A DNA stretch of 5,704 bases from an uncultured Porphyromonadaceae bacterium (GTDB taxonomy: Bacteria > Bacteroidota > Bacteroidia > Bacteroidales > Muribaculaceae). The stretch is from positions 1 to 5,704 of the forward strand of contig URQP01000127.1 in the NCBI GenBank assembly GCA_900550025.1, in the 5' to 3' direction. Shown piece after piece: positions 5,172 through 5,704 of this stretch; within the stretch, counting starts at the first letter, position 1, and every line of letters begins with the position of its first letter. The translations under genes and the position numbers were made by a program. The notes under the pieces are model-generated. The model ran no database searches. It had not been told where the DNA came from and saw only the letters and a list, made by a program, of their open reading frames with translations.

Positions 5172-5704
5172 TCAGAAACGCGACAAGCGGTTAAGAAGAT
5201 AGAAATCCATAATAGTGATTGCCGCCATTGCCTCCACGACAGGGACGGCGCGCGGAAGCACGCATGGGTCGTGCCGGCCTTTGGCGTGAAGAATAGCCGG
5301 ATTGCCGTTTTTGTCAACAGTTTCTATGTCTTTAAGCAGGGTGGCTACTGGTTTGAAAGCCACGCGGAAGTAGATGTCCTCGCTATTCGACAGTCCGCCT
5401 TGTGCACCGCCGGAATTATTGGTGCGTGTACGAATCTTGCCGTTCTCGTTGTAGAATAGGTCATTCATTTCGCTGCCTTTTCTCGCACAACCATCGAATC
5501 CCATGCCGATTTCAAAGCCTTTAGCCGCGTTGATTCCGAGCATGGCGTAGCCGAGACGCGCATTGAGCTTGTCGAACACGGGTTCGCCTAATCCGGCAGG
5601 ACATCCTTTTATAACGCAGGTGATTGTGCCGCCTATTGTGTCGCCATCCTTTTTTACGGTCTCAATCAACTGGCGCATTTCTACGGCTTTCTCCGGGTCG
5701 GGGC
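5172..5704 (-). CDS. aroC: Chorismate synthase, C-terminal half (5' end outside window)
   Basis: The frame is open to the window edge and its first visible residues are [14 protein letters not shown], so the M at 5678 is internal and the gene is cut by the window. About 176 of the roughly 350-360 residues usual for AroC are present. Diagnostic segments are [43 protein letters not shown], the [21 protein letters not shown] loop and [18 protein letters not shown] near the C-terminus. The enzyme converts 5-enolpyruvylshikimate 3-phosphate to chorismate by anti-1,4-elimination, using reduced FMN, as the last step of the shikimate pathway in the cytoplasm. The visible sequence shows no lesions. 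The radical SAM gene follows after 3 nt, suggesting an operon transcribed from beyond the right edge. Confidence 0.96.
   Translation of the reverse strand, partial: PDPEKAVEMRQLIETVKKDGDTIGGTITCVIKGCPAGLGEPVFDKLNARLGYAMLGINAAKGFEIGMGFDGCARKGSEMNDLFYNENGKIRTRTNNSGGAQGGLSNSEDIYFRVAFKPVATLLKDIETVDKNGNPAILHAKGRHDPCVLPRAVPVVEAMAAITIMDFYLLNRLSRF

Noticed and set aside
4881..5459. 192-aa open frame on the plus strand
   Set aside because: It is antisense to the radical SAM gene and aroC, both confidently identified; the composition reads as a shadow frame.

Overview
The window looks like chromosomal DNA from a member of the Bacteroidales, most likely Bacteroides or a close relative. Four upstream regions carry the Bacteroidetes-type promoter: a TTG at about -33, exactly 20 nt, then a TAnnTTTG box at about -7. 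Shine-Dalgarno sequences are weak or absent, and the protein families fit. No RNA genes, CRISPR arrays, insertion sequences or phage genes were seen.

Layout. (1) Positions 1-723, minus strand: a LuxR-type regulator (LuxR-A) whose reading frame is broken near its N-terminus and whose last residues lie beyond the window edge. (2) 876-1121, plus: a small predicted lipoprotein whose ORF runs through a strong intrinsic terminator. (3) 1137-1514, minus: an HxlR-family winged-helix regulator, divergent from (4) 1759-2598, plus: an exported metallo-beta-lactamase-like protein that seems to have lost its zinc ligands. (5) 2683-3438, minus: an intact LuxR-type regulator (LuxR-B), a paralogue of LuxR-A, divergent from (6) 3571-4230, plus: an exported DUF1349 protein. 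(7) 4260-5168, minus: a YhcC/TIGR01212-type radical SAM protein, 3 nt downstream of (8) the C-terminal half of chorismate synthase (aroC), 5172-5704, minus.

The left two thirds is therefore three consecutive 'regulator minus / secreted protein plus' divergent pairs. Each intergenic region carries a recognisable promoter, and dyad or repeat elements overlap or flank the -7 boxes. This suggests that each regulator controls its exported neighbour, which is inference. The right third is ordinary housekeeping (aromatic amino acid biosynthesis plus a conserved radical SAM enzyme).

The most interesting points are a perfect 20-bp palindrome covering the promoter between LuxR-B and the DUF1349 gene, the frameshift in LuxR-A, the tandem hairpins inside the small lipoprotein ORF, repeated CTACTT elements between hxlR and the MBL-like gene, and a perfect 25-bp palindrome inside the radical SAM coding sequence. 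I do not see clear evidence of an entirely new multi-gene system.
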